Shown here in pieces: positions 49,527 through 58,497 of a stretch of DNA of 64,000 nucleotides. Source of the DNA: Bryobacterales bacterium (lineage in GTDB: Bacteria > Acidobacteriota > Terriglobia > Bryobacterales > Bryobacteraceae); contig PMUP01000081.1 of NCBI GenBank assembly GCA_003166865.1, positions 1-64,000 of the forward strand, given 5' to 3'. How positions within the stretch are numbered: position 1 is the first letter of the stretch; the number at the start of each line of letters is the position of its first letter. The position numbers and the translations under genes are program-made. A model generated the notes under the pieces. That model had not been told where the DNA came from and did not search any database. It worked only from the letters and a program-made list of their open reading frames with translations.

Positions 49527-50513
49527 ATGAGCACAAATTCTGCGCTTCGGGTTGGCATCCTAGCAGTGACGGCCGCGCTGGCGGGTACCGCGACCGCAAC
49601 GGCCGAGACCTTCCACGCCACGATCGTCACCGAGGACGGTTCGCCGCTGTCCACTTCGCCGCAGATTATCCCCTCGCTTTCGGAGCGGCTCGAGAGTGAA
49701 TGCGTGATCGTGAACATCTTCGGCAACGGCAGCATACAATACGCCGTCAACTACCGCTCCCGGCCGTACGATCCGTCGACGGTGGACCTGTGCTCGGTCA
49801 CGATCCGATTGAAGGGTTTTCAGACGGCTCAGGTGACCTTGCGGAATGACGCAACGATTGTGCTGAAGCATTCCGGCGTCCTGCGGGAAGGCTCGACAGT
49901 GACGGCCAGCTCGTTGAACGCGCCCGAGCCGGCCAAGAAGGCGTTCGGTAAGGGTGTGAATGCCATGGGCGATGAGAAATGGGCCGCGGCGCAGAAGGAT
50001 TTCGAGAAGGCGGTGGAAATCTACCCGGAGTATGCCATGGCGTGGAGCGATCTGGGCGAGGCGCTGAAGCGCCAATCGAAACCGACCGAAGCGCGCGCGG
50101 CGTGGGAGAAGGCGGTGGCTGTGGATCCCAAGTACATCAAGCCGTATGTGCAGTTGACCATGCTCGATCTGGAGGAAAAGCACGCGGAGGACGCGGCGAC
50201 GATTGCCGGCAAGGCCGTGGCCATGAATCCTCTGGAGTTTCCCGATCTCTATTTCTACAATGCGATGGCGAACTACAATCTGAAGCACTACGATGTGGCG
50301 GAGACGAGCGCGCGACGCGCGACCGAACTCGACACCGCGCACGAGATTCCGCGCGCCGAATTGCTGCTGGGTTCCGTGCTGGCGGCCAGAGGCGACCGCT
50401 CCGGGGCGCTGCAACATTTCAGGAAGTACCTGGAGATGGTTCCGAAAGCGCAGGACGCCGAGCAGGTGAGGCGAGCCATCGCGCAGCTGGAAGCTCCGGG
50501 AGACGCGAAGTAA
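49527..50513 (+). CDS. Exported TPR repeat protein
   Basis: A 328-residue exported protein. ATG 49527 (GTAGGA upstream) gives a signal peptide ending TATA; an in-frame ATG at 49509 is also possible. Residues about 25-120 form a beta domain (FHATIVTEDGSPLSTSPQII; CSVTIRLKGFQTAQVTLRN). Residues about 140-325 hold TPR repeats: AQKDFEKAVEIYPEYAMAWS, AWEKAVAVDPKYIKPYVQLT, and a later SARRATELDTAHEIPRAELL. It is probably a periplasmic scaffold. It stands alone between divergent and converging genes. Confidence 0.88.
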   Translation: MSTNSALRVGILAVTAALAGTATATAETFHATIVTEDGSPLSTSPQIIPSLSERLESECVIVNIFGNGSIQYAVNYRSRPYDPSTVDLCSVTIRLKGFQTAQVTLRNDATIVLKHSGVLREGSTVTASSLNAPEPAKKAFGKGVNAMGDEKWAAAQKDFEKAVEIYPEYAMAWSDLGEALKRQSKPTEARAAWEKAVAVDPKYIKPYVQLTMLDLEEKHAEDAATIAGKAVAMNPLEFPDLYFYNAMANYNLKHYDVAETSARRATELDTAHEIPRAELLLGSVLAARGDRSGALQHFRKYLEMVPKAQDAEQVRRAIAQLEAPGDAK

Positions 50514-50556
50514 TTCCCGGCTCCCTCGGCCCTTGAATAGGGTTCACGGTAGCGCC

Positions 50557-52422
50557 TCAGTCCTCCGGAGCAAATGCCAGCAACACGTTTCCAGGCGCGC
50601 CACCGAATCGCCCATATCCCGAATTCATAAACAACATTCCATTGACCACCACGGGACCTGGGCCGTCGATCGCTCCACCCTTCGCCGAGACGCCGTTGAC
50701 AGTCGAGAACTCGCGGCGTGTATCGAAATCCCAAACCACCTGACCGTCTTCGGAAGCAAAGGCCCGCATGTGGCCATCCATGGAGCCGGAAAACACAATG
50801 CCGGGAATCGCGGTCAGCGCCGCCGATTGCGCCGGACTGCAACCACTCGTAGCCGCCTTCGGCTCAACAAGAGGCCGCGATCCGCAGGGCTGCGGCGCAG
50901 CGTACCAGGCTTTCGTGCCATTGGCGACGTGCAAGGCAGTGAGTCCTCCGCCTTGATCGGGGGAGAGGATGCGCACTTGATCCTTGGTGAAGAAGTACGC
51001 ATCGGACACGGCCGCATAGACGTTTTGTCCGTCGCTGGCCATGCCCCATTGCACTCCGCCGATGGTGCCGCCTTTGCCGACGCGCTGGGTCCAGACGATC
51101 TCGCCCTTGCGGCCGGGATCGAGCGCGTAGACCATCCCGGATTTTTGTCCGGCGATCAGCAGGTCGCGGCCTTGCGGCGTCTTGACGAGGATCGCCGAGG
51201 AGCCGAAGTCGTAGTCCGGTCCTCTTTGGCCTTCGTCCGGGCAATTCGGTCCGTCAATGCCGACCATACAACCCGAATTGAAGGCATCGCCTGAGGTGAC
51301 CTGATGCGACCAGAGCGTGCGGCCGGTGGCGAGATCGAGGCCGAGCACGGCATCGCTGGTAGTGGTGGCGGGCGCAGAGTAGTTGTCGCCGGTGGTCACG
51401 TACAGCATCTTCCGCTTGGGATCGATGGTGGGCGCCGACCAGATGCCCGCGCCCGAGGGACCTTGCCGCAGTGTTCCCGTCGAGGTCTTGCCGGTGGGAT
51501 GAGGCGCGTCGTTGATCGTGTACGTTTTCCAGATTTGCGCTCCATCGCGCACGCGCAGGGCGACCACGCTTCCACGGAAACTGCAGCAGGGATAGGCGGG
51601 GTTGATGGCGCGAGTCTCTTCCCAAGATGCGACGCCGACGTAGACGTTGCCCTGATAGACCGTCGGCGATCCGGTCAGGAGAGCGGCTTCGTGTTCCTCG
51701 ATGCGCTTCTTCCAAAGCAACCGGCCCGTCTCGGCTTCAAGCGCATAGAACGTGCCGGTGAGATCGCCGAACAGCACAGCGTGATGATCGCCCAGCGGCG
51801 CAATCGCCACTGCTTCGCGCACCGGCGCGCCGGCCTGGTACGTCCATTCGATGCATCCGGACTCGGCGTGAAGCGCGTAAATCAGCCCGGCCCCGCTGCC
51901 CATGAAGATGTTGCCGTCTAGCACGGTCGGCTGCGCGTAAGCAGAGATCTCGCCGTCCAATCCGAAAGCCCATTTCAGTTTGAGCTTGCGCACCTGGCTG
52001 ATGGAGAGCCCGGCTGCGTCGGCGGATTGGAAGCGCGCGTTGTTGAGCATGGGACTCCAGCCGTTCCACGAAAACGTGGGGATTTGTTTTAGGATGATGG
52101 CGCGCTCCTTGCAGAAGGCCTCAGGTTTTGGGCCGGGCTCGGGGCCAGGAATGCCGAGGTACGTGGCAACCGCCTCTCGTTCTTCGCGACGCAAGGGATA
52201 GGCGACCGTCATCATGACGCCCGCGTTCATGGCGCGGAGAATGCGCAGCGCCGGCAATTTCTGGAGCGCCTCGCGCGGAGGGATGCGTGAACCGGCTTGA
52301 TCGTGACAACCGGAGCAGCGTTGTTTGTAGATAGCTTCGCCGGATGGCGGCTGCGCGCGAGCGGAGATCGCGGCGGCGAGCAGCCAAACGCAGAGAATGA
52401 ATTGAACACGACCCATCTGCAT
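50557..52422 (-). CDS. PQQ-dependent dehydrogenase with N-terminal cytochrome c domain
   Basis: A 621-residue exported protein. ATG 52422 or 52416 gives a signal peptide (GRVQFILCVWLLAAAISARA). A cytochrome c domain has the haem motif RCSGCHDQAG (about residue 33) and a candidate Met ligand in MNAGVMMT. The rest is an eight-bladed PQQ-type beta-propeller (WNGWSPMLNNARFQSADAAG, LKLKWAFGLDGEISAYAQPT, GSSAILVKTPQGRDLLIAGQ). The order cytochrome c then propeller matches polyvinyl-alcohol dehydrogenases (EC 1.1.2.6). The substrate is unknown. PQQ-binding residues were not checked. Its gene starts divergently from the S9 peptidase, 28 bases away. Confidence 0.87.
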   Translation of the reverse strand: MQMGRVQFILCVWLLAAAISARAQPPSGEAIYKQRCSGCHDQAGSRIPPREALQKLPALRILRAMNAGVMMTVAYPLRREEREAVATYLGIPGPEPGPKPEAFCKERAIILKQIPTFSWNGWSPMLNNARFQSADAAGLSISQVRKLKLKWAFGLDGEISAYAQPTVLDGNIFMGSGAGLIYALHAESGCIEWTYQAGAPVREAVAIAPLGDHHAVLFGDLTGTFYALEAETGRLLWKKRIEEHEAALLTGSPTVYQGNVYVGVASWEETRAINPAYPCCSFRGSVVALRVRDGAQIWKTYTINDAPHPTGKTSTGTLRQGPSGAGIWSAPTIDPKRKMLYVTTGDNYSAPATTTSDAVLGLDLATGRTLWSHQVTSGDAFNSGCMVGIDGPNCPDEGQRGPDYDFGSSAILVKTPQGRDLLIAGQKSGMVYALDPGRKGEIVWTQRVGKGGTIGGVQWGMASDGQNVYAAVSDAYFFTKDQVRILSPDQGGGLTALHVANGTKAWYAAPQPCGSRPLVEPKAATSGCSPAQSAALTAIPGIVFSGSMDGHMRAFASEDGQVVWDFDTRREFSTVNGVSAKGGAIDGPGPVVVNGMLFMNSGYGRFGGAPGNVLLAFAPED

Positions 52423-52450
52423 GAGACTATCATGGAGCGGAGGGCACGGA

Positions 52451-54604
52451 ATGACGTCTCGATGGGCAGTGATTTTGATTGCGGCGGCGGTGTTCGCCGC
52501 GGCGATTTTTGCGGAGGATGCCAAGCGGCCGACCACGGAGAATGCGAAACGGCCGATCACGGAGAACGATTTGTATGCGTTCCAATGGGCGGGTAGTCCA
52601 CAGATCTCGCCGGATGGTTCGAAGATTGTATACACGCTGGTGAAGGTCACGGCCAAGCACGACAACTACGAGACCGCGCTATGGGTGACGCCAGCCACTG
52701 GCGGGCCGGCGCGCCAGTTGACGTCCGGACCTCACGATTCCAGTGCGCAGTGGTCGCCGGATGGCAAGCTACTGGCATTCCTGCGCGCCACCGAGAAGGA
52801 CGGCAAGCCGGAGCCACCACAGATCTACTTACTGTCGATGGAGGGCGGGGAGGCGCGGGCGATCACCGACATTCCGAAGGGCGCGGGAGATCCGGTGTGG
52901 GCGCCGAATGGGCGCTCGCTCGCGTTTAGCTCCGCCACGCTAGCCAAGGATTTCGAAAAGAAGAAGGACGATGCCGCGCCGGAGAGCGACGTGCGCGTAA
53001 TCACTCGCGCGCAATATCGAGAAAACGGCGAAGGCTATATTGATCCCGATCGGCGCGATCACATCTGGATCGTCGATGTCCCGCAAGTTTCGGCCTCGCC
53101 GCAGAAGGCCCGGCAGGTGACCACCGGCGAGTTTGACGAATCGGAGATCACCTGGTCGCGCGATGGATCGAAACTCTACTTCACATCCGATCGAGTGAAG
53201 GAATCGTATTACGCGCCGCCGCAGAACGCGATCTACGAGGTAAACGCGGCCGGAGGCGAGATTCGCAAAGTGGCGGCGATCGACGGCCCGATGGGTGGAC
53301 TTGCGCTGAGCCCGGATGGCCGCCGTCTGGCCTTTGTTGGTGCACTGAATCGCGGGGAAGGCGTCATCCAGCGTTCGTATAGCCAGCCGGATCTGTTCGT
53401 GACCACGATCGAAGCCGGATCGACGCCGAAGAACCTAACGGCCAATTACGATTTCGATATCGCGGGGGACGTGGGCGGCGATCAGGGGCCCCCGCGGGGT
53501 GGCGGGGAATCGAAACCTTTTTGGAGCGCGGACGGCCGCAACATATTCGTGAGAGCGTCGGAAGAAGGTCGCGCCAATCTCAAGCGGATCGATAGCGAAA
53601 CCGGAAAAGTCGAGGCGGTCACGAAGGGCGATCAAGCAGTGATTTCGTATTCGGCCACACAGGATGGCTCGAAAATGGCGATGCTCGTTTCGACGACGAC
53701 CAACGTGGGGGATGTGTTCCTGGTGAATAGCCGCTCGGGTGAAATGGAGCCGGTCACGCACGTGAACGCCGAACTCTTCGCGAAGCTTCATTTAACCGAG
53801 CCAGAGATGATCTGGTACAAGAGCTTCGACGGACGGCGCATCCAGGCGTGGGTGCAGAAGCCGCCGGACTTTGAGGCCGGCAAGAAATATCCGCTGATTC
53901 TCGATATTCACGGCGGCCCGCACTCGGCGTACGGCTACATTTTCGACCACGAATTCCAGTGGATGGCGGCGAAGGGCTACGTGGTGCTGTATCCCAATCC
54001 GCGCGGCAGCACCAGCTACGGTCAGGAGTTCGGGAACATCATTCAATACGCCTACCCAGGCGACGATTTCAAGGACCTGATGGCGGGCGTGGACGAATTA
54101 ATTGCCCGCGGCTGGGTGGATCCCGAGAAGCTGGGCGTCACCGGAGGCAGCGGCGGCGGCGTTCTGACCAACTGGGTGATCGGTCACACGGATCGCTTCA
54201 AGGCCGCGGTTTCGCAGCGATCCATCGCGGATTGGGCCGGATTCTGGTACACGGCAGACTTCTCGCAGTTCACGCCGATGTGGTTTCGCGGCGCGCCCTG
54301 GGAGCAGGAAGCTGATTTCAAGGCGCGGTCGCCCATCACCTATATACAAAATGTGCACACCCCGCTGATGCTGATCGAAGGCGAATCGGATTTCCGGACG
54401 CCCCCGTCGGATGGCGGCGAACAGATGTTTCGCGCTTTGAAGTATCTGAAGCGGACGGTGGTGATGGTGCGGTTTCCGGGCGAAAGCCACGAGCTGTCGC
54501 GGTCGGGGAAACCGGTGCATCGCGTCGAACGGCTGGAGAACATCGTGGCTTGGTTTGATAAATATTTAATGGGTCAGGACACTCACGCCTACGATGTGAA
54601 ATGA
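52451..54604 (+). CDS. S9 family prolyl oligopeptidase-type peptidase, exported
   Basis: A 717-residue exported peptidase. ATG 52451 has GGAGG upstream and gives a signal peptide (RWAVILIAAAVFAAAIFA). The N-terminal half is a beta-propeller (WSPDGKLLAFLRATEKDGKP; ALSPDGRRLAFVGALNRGEG), and the C-terminal half is an alpha/beta hydrolase with Ser in TGGSGGGVLTNW (about 566), Asp in IEGESDFRTPP and His in PGESHELSRSG (about 678). All three catalytic residues are present. It resembles acylaminoacyl-peptidase-type S9 enzymes. A copy of its last 64 bases lies at 57113-57176, beyond the kinase gene. Confidence 0.93.
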   Translation: MTSRWAVILIAAAVFAAAIFAEDAKRPTTENAKRPITENDLYAFQWAGSPQISPDGSKIVYTLVKVTAKHDNYETALWVTPATGGPARQLTSGPHDSSAQWSPDGKLLAFLRATEKDGKPEPPQIYLLSMEGGEARAITDIPKGAGDPVWAPNGRSLAFSSATLAKDFEKKKDDAAPESDVRVITRAQYRENGEGYIDPDRRDHIWIVDVPQVSASPQKARQVTTGEFDESEITWSRDGSKLYFTSDRVKESYYAPPQNAIYEVNAAGGEIRKVAAIDGPMGGLALSPDGRRLAFVGALNRGEGVIQRSYSQPDLFVTTIEAGSTPKNLTANYDFDIAGDVGGDQGPPRGGGESKPFWSADGRNIFVRASEEGRANLKRIDSETGKVEAVTKGDQAVISYSATQDGSKMAMLVSTTTNVGDVFLVNSRSGEMEPVTHVNAELFAKLHLTEPEMIWYKSFDGRRIQAWVQKPPDFEAGKKYPLILDIHGGPHSAYGYIFDHEFQWMAAKGYVVLYPNPRGSTSYGQEFGNIIQYAYPGDDFKDLMAGVDELIARGWVDPEKLGVTGGSGGGVLTNWVIGHTDRFKAAVSQRSIADWAGFWYTADFSQFTPMWFRGAPWEQEADFKARSPITYIQNVHTPLMLIEGESDFRTPPSDGGEQMFRALKYLKRTVVMVRFPGESHELSRSGKPVHRVERLENIVAWFDKYLMGQDTHAYDVK

Positions 54605-54629
54605 AGGCGCTTTTGACGCTCAGCGCGTG

Positions 54630-56981
54630 CTAGCGCAGGTTCATGCGGCCGAGCAGATTCTGAAACCGCGGGTCGGAGCGCAGGCTGTCGAGCTCGGGGT
54701 CGACTTTCAGAAAATCCAGGAACTGGGAGTGCTGTGCGTAGGCTTGCTCCAGTTGGGCGAAGGCCTGGTCCTTATCGCCGAGCGCGGCATAAACCGCGGC
54801 GATTCCGTAGGCTGAAATGTAGATGTGCCGGGAGTTGGCCAGAAGATCCCGGAGCGCCTGGCGTGCCTCCGCATTCTTGCCCGCAAGCGCATAGTCGAGG
54901 GCTATCTCCGCCAGCGGCCAGGAGGCGCTTTTCAAGATCTCCAAGGATTTTCGTTCCGCCGCAATCGCGTCGTCGAAACGGCCCTGCTGCGTATACACTT
55001 GGCCCAGGTAGAAGTATCCAAGCCAATAGTTGGGATCGAGTTCCAGGCACTTGTGAAGCTCCGCCGCAGCCTGATCGTAACGGTGAGCGAAGTACAAATT
55101 CCAACTCAGCATCAAATGGTTTTCCGCTGTAAGCGGATCGAGATCCACAGCGCGCTGCGCCTCCTGAAGGGCCTGGTCGGTCCGGCCCATTGAAATCAGA
55201 TACCAACTGTAATACTCATGGGCTGGGGCATAGTTGGGGTTGAGGCTCATCGCGCGCTGGAACTCGCGCTCCGCCGCGGGCCAGTCGAAGTCGTACATCG
55301 TATAATTGGAGGCCATTTCCACGTGCGTGTCCACGAGGGAATCGTCCAGCTCCAGTGCCTTGCGGGCCGCTTCTTCCGCCTTAGGCATGGCCTCGGACGG
55401 AGCCATGAGTAAATCTTCGATCAACTGGTAGTAGTACGACATCCCGTCGTAGGCCAACGCGTAGGTGGGATCGAGGGCGATGGCCTGCCGGAAATAATTC
55501 ATGCCCTTGTCCAGGCCTTCCTGCGAAAATTGACCGGCAAAGTAACGCCCTTTCAGATAGAGCTGATATGCTTCGGGATTCGCAGTCTGGCGCTTGGCCA
55601 TTTGCGTCACCTGGGCGTTGCTGAGGCGCAGCCGCAGCTTGTCCGCGATCTGGGCGGCGATTTCGTTCTGCACGGCCAGCGCGTCCACCAGCTTGCGATT
55701 GTATTGCTCGCCCCACAGGTGGCTGTTGTCGTCAACATTGATCAACTCAGTGCTGACCGAGAGATTGTCACCACGCTGGGTAATCCTTCCCGTCAGAACT
55801 GCCCGCACGCCCAGTTCCCGCCCGGCCGTGCGGGCGTCGGCGTCCTTGCTCTTGTAACGGAACACCGCGCTGCGCGACATTACCTTCAAGTTCGGCAACT
55901 GCGAAAGGCTGTCGATCAAGCTGTCCGTAATGCCATCGCTCAGATAGTCCGTATCTGGGCTGCCGCCCATGTTGGCGAACGGCAAAACGGCGAGAGAGTC
56001 GATGCTCTGGGCCGTGTGGCTGCGCCAGTAAAACAGCCCCGCCGCGGCCACCAGAATCACCAGGATCGCGGCGATCGAGAGCACTACGGGACGCCGGACG
56101 CCCGGTGGAGGCACGGCAGGTTTTTGCTCTCCCGTGGCACTCAACAGGCTTGTCAGTGCAAACGCCAGATCGTGCGCGGAATGAAATCTCTGGGCGGGAT
56201 TCTTTGCCAGACACCGGTCGATCACGCGCTCCAGTTCCGCGGGCGCATGTTTACCGGAGTCGGCGATAGCAGGAGGATCTTCCTTGAGAATGGCGGCCAT
56301 GGTATCGCCGGCCGACTTCCCAGGAAAGGCCCGCCGCCCGGTCACCGCTTCATAGAGCACGCAACCCAGCGCGAAGATGTCGCTCGGCGCGCCGGCCCTC
56401 TCGCCGCGCACCTGTTCAGGCGACATGTAACCGACGGTGCCCATCACGGCCCCCGCCTGGGTTTCATCCAGGGTCACGGTTTCGTCTTGAGGAGACTTGG
56501 TCTCGTGCCATCGCGCCAGGCCGAAATCGAGAATCTTGACCTGGCCGCCGGTGGTGAGGAAAACATTGGCCGGCTTGATGTCGCGATGGATGATGTCCTT
56601 GCCGTGAGCCGCAGCCAGACCCTCGGCCAGCGCTACTCCCAGCTCGACGGTCTTGCGCCAGGGGAGCGGCGAGCGGCTGAGGCGGTCGCGCAGCGTCTCT
56701 CCTTCGAGCAGCTCGGTGACGGCGTAGCGAATGCCTGCGTGCTCGCCGACGTCGAACAGCACCAGGATATTGGGGTGCGACAGCGCCGCCACCGCTTTGG
56801 CCTCGCTCTCGAAGCGCGCCAGCGCCTGCGAATCGTCGGCCAAGTGCTCCGGCAGCACCTTGACGGCGACTTCGCGGCCCAGCCGGGAGTCCCGCGCGCG
56901 ATACACTTCCCCCATGCCGCCCGCGCCAATGGGAGCGAGGATCTCGTAGGGGCCCAGGCGGTCACCTACGGAGAGGGGCAT
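54630..56981 (-). CDS. Ser/Thr protein kinase with TolB-like domain and TPR repeats
   Basis: A 783-residue membrane kinase. The kinase domain (1-270) has IGAGGMGEVYRARDSRLGRE, HRDIKPANVFL (about 130), DFGLARWH and GTVGYMSPEQVRG. A membrane helix (VVLSIAAILVILVAAAGLFY, about 295-315) follows. A TolB-like/adenylate-cyclase-associated domain (SLAVLPFANMGGSPDTDYLS; GRELGVRAVLTGRITQRGDN) and about six TPR repeats (FRQAIALDPTYALAYDGMSY; LHKCLELDPNYWLGYFYLGQ) lie outside. The start matches the sister kinase at 34253 (MPLSVGDRLGPYEILAPIGA). No clear ribosome site is seen. Confidence 0.93.
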   Translation of the reverse strand: MPLSVGDRLGPYEILAPIGAGGMGEVYRARDSRLGREVAVKVLPEHLADDSQALARFESEAKAVAALSHPNILVLFDVGEHAGIRYAVTELLEGETLRDRLSRSPLPWRKTVELGVALAEGLAAAHGKDIIHRDIKPANVFLTTGGQVKILDFGLARWHETKSPQDETVTLDETQAGAVMGTVGYMSPEQVRGERAGAPSDIFALGCVLYEAVTGRRAFPGKSAGDTMAAILKEDPPAIADSGKHAPAELERVIDRCLAKNPAQRFHSAHDLAFALTSLLSATGEQKPAVPPPGVRRPVVLSIAAILVILVAAAGLFYWRSHTAQSIDSLAVLPFANMGGSPDTDYLSDGITDSLIDSLSQLPNLKVMSRSAVFRYKSKDADARTAGRELGVRAVLTGRITQRGDNLSVSTELINVDDNSHLWGEQYNRKLVDALAVQNEIAAQIADKLRLRLSNAQVTQMAKRQTANPEAYQLYLKGRYFAGQFSQEGLDKGMNYFRQAIALDPTYALAYDGMSYYYQLIEDLLMAPSEAMPKAEEAARKALELDDSLVDTHVEMASNYTMYDFDWPAAEREFQRAMSLNPNYAPAHEYYSWYLISMGRTDQALQEAQRAVDLDPLTAENHLMLSWNLYFAHRYDQAAAELHKCLELDPNYWLGYFYLGQVYTQQGRFDDAIAAERKSLEILKSASWPLAEIALDYALAGKNAEARQALRDLLANSRHIYISAYGIAAVYAALGDKDQAFAQLEQAYAQHSQFLDFLKVDPELDSLRSDPRFQNLLGRMNLR

Positions 56982-57112
56982 AGGAGGGTTCAGCTAAGTT
57001 TAATCGATCAAGAAACGCCTAGGGCAAGAAGCGACTAAGGAATGACACGCGGCGCTGCACTCTGAGAAGCGATGCTCCCCACGAATACCAGGCCTGTGTT
57101 GATTGCAGCGGC

Positions 57113-57176
57113 CATCGTGGCTTGGTTTGATAAATATTTAATGGGCCAGGATACTCACGCCTACGACGTGAAGTAG
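57113..57176 (+). pseudogene. Leftover 3' end of a second S9 peptidase gene
   Basis: The 64 bases match the last 64 bases of the S9 gene (54541-54604) with few changes. The frame reads IVAWFDKYLMGQDTHAYDVK and stops, exactly as there. All codon differences are synonymous (GGT/GGC, GAC/GAT, GAT/GAC, AAA/AAG) and the stop is TAG in place of TGA. So it is the end of a former paralogue that was under selection, not a simple recent copy. Everything upstream is missing; the kinase gene (54630-56981) now lies between the two ends. Confidence 0.8.
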
Positions 57177-57189
57177 GATCGTTGCGAGA

Positions 57190-58497
57190 CTAGCCTTCCG
57201 CTTCCCAGCGGAAGCGCGCCACGGCCAGTCCGCCAAACACGGCGGCAAACAGAAGCAACACGGCGATGGGAGCCACGGCGGCTTCCAGGCCCAGACCCCG
57301 CCACGTCATGGCTTCCAGGCCATCCATGGCCCAGCGCGTTGGAACGATCACGGTGAGCTTCTGCAGCCATTGCGGAAATAGAAACATGGGAATCCACGCT
57401 CCGCCCAGCATCACGACAATCAGCGTGGCGAAAATGGAAAGGCCGCGCGTCGCCTCCGGTGTCTTGCCGATGGTGGCAACCAACATTCCGAATCCTGCCG
57501 TCATCACAGCGAAGGCGGCGCTCACTCCCAGAAAACCCGCCATGCTGCCTTCCACTCGCACGCCGAAAACCAGCCGGGCGAACAGGAAGTTCACCTGCAC
57601 CACTAGAAACGCGAGAATGGCCGCACTGACGGCGCGGCTGCCGAGTAAAAGTCCGCGTGACAACGGCGCGGCTCGGAACCGCTTCCACAAGCCGCGCTGC
57701 CGCTGCTGCAACAATCCGATGCCGACGTCGATACCCAGGAACAGAACGAACTGCACCACCATCCCGGCGAAGGCGTGAGCATAGCCGTTGTATTGAACGT
57801 TGCGGCGCGCGGTGACAGCTTCTTCGTGCGTGGTGTAGGGCATGGTCAAGCCCCTGGACAAACCAGACGAGAGACCGCCACTGGCGCTCTGCCCGGACTG
57901 CTGGTTCCAGCGGTCCACGCTCCGCAGCAAGTCTTCCAGGGTCTTTTTGTCCTCCGCCGCCAGACCCTGACTCTGCTCCACCTGGGCGAGCGAATCTTTC
58001 ACCATCTCGCGCCCGGTCTGGCCCGTGAACATTTCTTTGCTGACGGCTTGCATCACATCGCCGGTGAGGATCCCCGTCACCATGGAGCGCTCGGCAGCAT
58101 GGGAAGGATCGAAGAGCACGGCGATCTCGGGTTTCTGCTCCGGGCCGAAGAAGGCAGCTCCGGCGGCCTGGCCGAAATTCGGGGGAATGATCACGGCCAC
58201 CGTGGCGGTTCCCTTGCGCACGGCCGCGCGCGCCTCGCTCGGCGTCGAGGTTTTGACATCCAGCGCCTTTTCTCCGGACAACTGTTTGACGATCTCTTGG
58301 GAAATCGCGCTGCGGTCCTGGTCCACCATCAAGACTGGAATTTTGCTTTGGTTCGCCTGGTCACCCGCGCCTCCCAGAACGTATCCGAAAAAGGAGCCGA
58401 TGGCGATAGGAATGGCAAAGCTCATCAGCAGAGCACGCCGGTCGACGAAGAACAACTGGACGTCCTTACGGACCAAGGCTCGAAACGGGATCATCAT
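57190..58497 (-). CDS. ABC-2 type exporter permease
   Basis: A 435-residue membrane protein. A first helix (LLMSFAIPIAIGSFFGYVLG) precedes a large outer loop (about residues 45-210) and five further helices (AGMVVQFVLFLGIDVGIGLL through AVAPIAVLLLFAAVFGGLAV). This is the ABC-2/YhgE-like permease layout, typically exporting drugs or lipids. The ATG at 58497 overlaps the ATPase stop (ATGA). With 58494-59444 it forms a two-gene exporter; the substrate is unknown. Confidence 0.88.
   Translation of the reverse strand: MMIPFRALVRKDVQLFFVDRRALLMSFAIPIAIGSFFGYVLGGAGDQANQSKIPVLMVDQDRSAISQEIVKQLSGEKALDVKTSTPSEARAAVRKGTATVAVIIPPNFGQAAGAAFFGPEQKPEIAVLFDPSHAAERSMVTGILTGDVMQAVSKEMFTGQTGREMVKDSLAQVEQSQGLAAEDKKTLEDLLRSVDRWNQQSGQSASGGLSSGLSRGLTMPYTTHEEAVTARRNVQYNGYAHAFAGMVVQFVLFLGIDVGIGLLQQRQRGLWKRFRAAPLSRGLLLGSRAVSAAILAFLVVQVNFLFARLVFGVRVEGSMAGFLGVSAAFAVMTAGFGMLVATIGKTPEATRGLSIFATLIVVMLGGAWIPMFLFPQWLQKLTVIVPTRWAMDGLEAMTWRGLGLEAAVAPIAVLLLFAAVFGGLAVARFRWEAEG

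Noticed and set aside
55530-57038. A 502-residue open frame opposite the TPR kinase
   Set aside because: Same explanation: the kinase strand carries all kinase motifs and TPR repeats, and the opposite frame reads as His/Arg-rich text without any domain.
56982-57189. Traces of an insertion sequence around the S9 leftover
   Set aside because: No terminal inverted repeats, target duplication or transposase frame could be seen near the kinase gene ends.
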